Below are positions 61,080-64,000 of a stretch of 64,000 nt of DNA, piece after piece. Source of the stretch: Ignelater luminosus. Taxonomy: Eukaryota; Arthropoda; Insecta; Coleoptera; Elateridae. The stretch is taken from NCBI GenBank assembly GCA_011009095.1, contig VTPC01002338.1, positions 1 through 64,000 on the forward strand, given 5' to 3'. The translations under genes and the position numbers were made by a program. Position 1 is the stretch's first letter; each line of letters begins with the position of its first letter. Below the pieces are notes generated by a model. It saw only the letters and a program-made list of their open reading frames with translations, made no database searches and was not told the origin of the DNA.

Positions 61080-64000
61080 AATTCTAATAAAAGTGATAAT
61101 ACTACTGCTTCACTTAATTCTTCTAATAACTTCAGATGCACAAAAGATGCTATCAATTTAGCCAAAAATTCTAAAAGTCCCTATCAGCCAGATTGGGTTG
61201 AGAAAACAGAAATAGTAACTAAAGAGACAGTATGGATATTGCCTAAATTCAAAAATCGTAAGGTTTTTAATTCATCACCCAAAATTGAAAAAATAGAAAA
61301 TACTACTAAACAAATATAAAAACAACCACCAGTAGCAATTAGCAATATCAAAAATAGAACCGAAATCGTAAACCAAAGAATGAAAATCAAATAAAATTCA
61401 AGGCAAACATGCTGAATAATAACCAATTAAAAATTAAGGCATAAAATCCAGATGATTTCAGACAACTGGTCAAAATTATCGATACAAATACTCTAGAATG
61501 CCATACGTACAAATCAAAGCAAACAAGGTCAATCAGGGTTATGCTAAAGGGATTATATGCATCTTGCAACATAGAGGATATTAAAAATGATCTAAAAAAC
61601 AAGAGATGAAAAATCCTAGATGCACAGCAACGCATGAAACAACAAAAGAAGGACTGACCAAGTTGCCACTTTTTGTATTATCATTTGAGCATGACAAAGA
61701 TACAAAAAAACATTTCTGACATTAGCAACATCCGTGTTTTATAAAGATTAGAATTGAAGCACTCAAAGTTAAAAAACTAATCCCACAGTGTAAGAATGCC
61801 AAAGATACGCCCACAGGCAATCCTTTTGCAGAAGAATAGCAATTTGAATCCGATGTGCATAAGCACATGATTCAAGAAATTGTCCCAAGTCAATTAACCT
61901 TTCACCAAAGTCTTCTAATTGCAGTGAGGCCTATCTAGCCAATTATAGAGTATGCGTTATCGCAAAGGAATTGCGGAAACGTTGAAACAATTCCATAAAA
62001 ATAAAACGTAACCAACCAAAAACCTTTAACTCAAACTGGACACAAAACGGTGTTAGAACTTACGTACAAACCATTAGACACGCAAGCAGTGGAAAAAAAC
62101 GAAAAAAACTAATCAGCATCAAGATGGCTTGATAAAAATGTTACAAAATTTGACACAAATGGTTAAAGGCGTTATTGATAGACTGAATGTAGTAGCAATC
62201 AGGAGCAATCCCTAAAAGACATTAATGGATTTGAGAGAATTAAGAATATTAATGAATTATTAAGAAAAAACTTGAACTTGAACTAATTCTGAAAACGCAT
62301 AAGGTCGACGTATGTCTGGTTTTAGAAATCCACATGATAAAATAAATTAATCTCAAAATACGCGGATATAAAACATATCAAGTAACGCACCCTGACAACC
62401 AGGCAGGAGGCAGTGTGGTATTATTGAAGGAAAATATTAAACATCAAATATTATCTACAAAAAGTAGAAATCCAGTTAACTTTGTTAAGCATAACAACTA
62501 ATAATCAAAGATTAACTGTTGTAAGAATCTATTGCCCACACAAATATAAACTAAAGAAGAAGAACTGCATAACTCTTCTGGCCAGGCAACAGATTAATAA
62601 TTGGAGGAGGTTAACTTCAAACACATAGACTGGGGCTCAAGACTAACTACCGCATAAGGAAGAGAACTGAGCCAGGAAATTAAGGAAATGAAATGTAGCT
62701 TCCACTCAACCGGTGAGCCAACATACTGGCCAACGGATTCAAATAAAGTACCGGACCTTCTGGACTTCTTCATCTCGAAGAAAGTATTAGCAAATTTTAT
62801 AGATACAAACCTGAAAACAACAGACCAACTAGAGGTGGTGCAGAAAACTTCAATCTGGCCATACAGAGGGCTGTATTTTCCAACACAAAAAAATTACCCA
62901 CAACCAAAGATCAAAACTATCCAATGGAAATAAGAAACCTAATAGCAGCAAAAAGAAAAGCAATGAGAAGATAGCATCAAACCAGGGACCGTAGAGATAA
63001 AACTATCTTGAATAGCAAATCCCAACAACTCAAAAGGGAAATACTGAAGATAAAAGAAGAATCAATAAATAAACATTTAAGCAATTGGCGCCGGATGAAG
63101 GGACAGAGTATTTATTGTGCAAAACCACAAAAAAATAAAAAGGCCTATCCAGTCTATACCACCAATTAGAAAAGATAATGGGCTATTTGCTGAACAGCTT
63201 GCTGACACTTTCCACCTCAATGCAAGACAGACAGAAATAGTCTTGGAAGAACCACAAGATACTACCTTACAAGAAATTGATCCTGTCACTCCTGCAGAAG
63301 TCGCTAATGAAATTAAACATAACTTAAATCTTAAGAAAGTACCAGGGTATGATCTTATAACAGTTCAAGTCCTGAAACAATTGCCCAGAAAAGTCATTGT
63401 TGTGCTCACTTATTTAATAAACGCAGCTTTCAGACTCCAACATGTACCATTAAGTTGTAAAGTTGCAGAAGTGATTATTCTGCCAAAGCCCTGCTAATCA
63501 CAAAACGATGTCAGATTTTACTCTTCTTACTACGAAACTTTGAGAAGTTGTTATTGCAAAGGCCTAAGCTAATAATAGAAAACAATCAGTCTATTCCCAA
63601 TTACCAATTTGGCCTTAGAGAAAAACACTCGACGGTGCATCAGGTCCATAGAATTACTGACATCATAGAGAAAGCGTTGGAAGAGAAAATAATGGTTTAC
63701 TCCACTGTATTCTTGGATGTGGCTCAAACTTTTAACAAGGTATGGCACGAAGGCTTGATCCACAAACTGCGCAAAATATTACCAAAACAATTTGTAGATC
63801 TACTTAAATCTTACTTGATTGAAACATTGTTCAGAGTGAAACAAGAGGAGTATTCATGACTCAAAGAAATAAACGCAGAAAAACCACAAGGTAGTGTGCT
63901 GGAACTAGTATTGTATCTTCTGTATATAAGTGACATACTAGAATTGCCTAATACGTCAATTGCCACATTTGCAGACGACACTGCACTACTCACACTAGGT
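61080..64000 (+). mobile_element. Decayed jockey-like LINE, running off the right edge
   Basis: Plus-strand blocks in order: about 61440-61600, a gag PRE_C2HC-type region (PDDFRQLVKIIDTNTLECHT, then IRVMLKGLYASCNIEDIKND); about 61915-61985, a degraded CCHC knuckle (ANYRVCVIAKELRKR); 62280-62900, endonuclease (KTHKVDVCLVLEIH, then KHIDWGSRLTT); 63117-63497, reverse transcriptase entry (NLKKVPGYDLITVQVLKQLP, AAFRLQHVPLSCKVAEVIIL); 63548-63859 (YQFGLREKHSTVHQVHRIT, FLDVAQTFNKVWHEGL, with Gln where an Asp or Ala-Phe-Asp is usual); and FADDTALLTL at the edge. Many stops and frameshifts. The true 5' end may be near 60500. The neighbouring LINE points the opposite way. Confidence 0.8.

Noticed and set aside
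1..64000. CRISPR arrays, tRNA or rRNA genes, bacterial-type operons
   Set aside because: No regularly spaced repeats with spacers, no cloverleaf or rRNA core sequences noticed, and the window is eukaryotic in structure.

Overview
The window looks like AT-rich, intron-containing insect DNA, possibly from a beetle. This rests on the gene family present, short introns with canonical GT-AG sites, a TATA box plus arthropod TCAGT initiator, and insect-type transposon families. I cannot name the species. No prokaryotic gene, CRISPR array, rRNA or tRNA was recognised.

The host genes are a tandem array of three plus-strand paralogues of the NRF-6 (nose resistant to fluoxetine) family: an N-terminal cysteine-rich lumenal NRF domain followed by a multi-pass acyltransferase-3 domain. 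Copy 1 (exons 2-13, 1298-10924) has no visible exon 1. Copy 2 (38177-43891) is complete: 13 exons and 694 codons plus stop, reading open throughout. Copy 3 (exons 1-2, 56265-56736) runs off the right edge or is truncated. Exons 7, 10, 11 and 12 have identical lengths in copies 1 and 2 (172, 196, 143 and 115 bp), while homologous introns range from about 50 bp to over 7 kb because of transposon insertion. Both readable catalytic domains lack the His of the family's R-X10-H motif, so they may be pseudoenzymes or have changed function.

Most of the rest is mobile DNA. Intron 6 of copy 1 (2376-9591) holds a TIR element with an 8-bp target duplication carrying a widespread orphan protein family, plus a decayed Ty3/gypsy element apparently split by a second orphan-family element. 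At 11.9-21.0 kb a piggyBac transposase on the minus strand was hit by a hAT element (perfect 8-bp duplication), which itself holds a Penelope-like fragment; a BEL/Pao retrotransposon with a 5'-truncated LTR abuts the same piggyBac. A near-intact mariner (21.3-22.6 kb) and a decayed minus-strand BEL/Pao (23.2-24.9 kb) follow.

From 25 to 38 kb there are no recognised genes, but there is a hAT-type non-autonomous element with arrays of ATTTAAAT palindromes (28124-29188), a deleted piggyBac (31214-32125), and the first of two copies of an unclassified T-rich repeat (about 33.5-35.8 and 46.9-48.9 kb). After copy 2 come a decayed piggyBac-like transposase, the second T-rich repeat, an LTR-like leader with a 32-bp tandem repeat, a second mariner with one frameshift, and a 298-bp TA-flanked MITE. 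Downstream of copy 3 exon 2, two decayed LINEs lie head to head, one minus (57.8-60.2 kb) and one jockey-like plus (about 61.1 kb to the edge).
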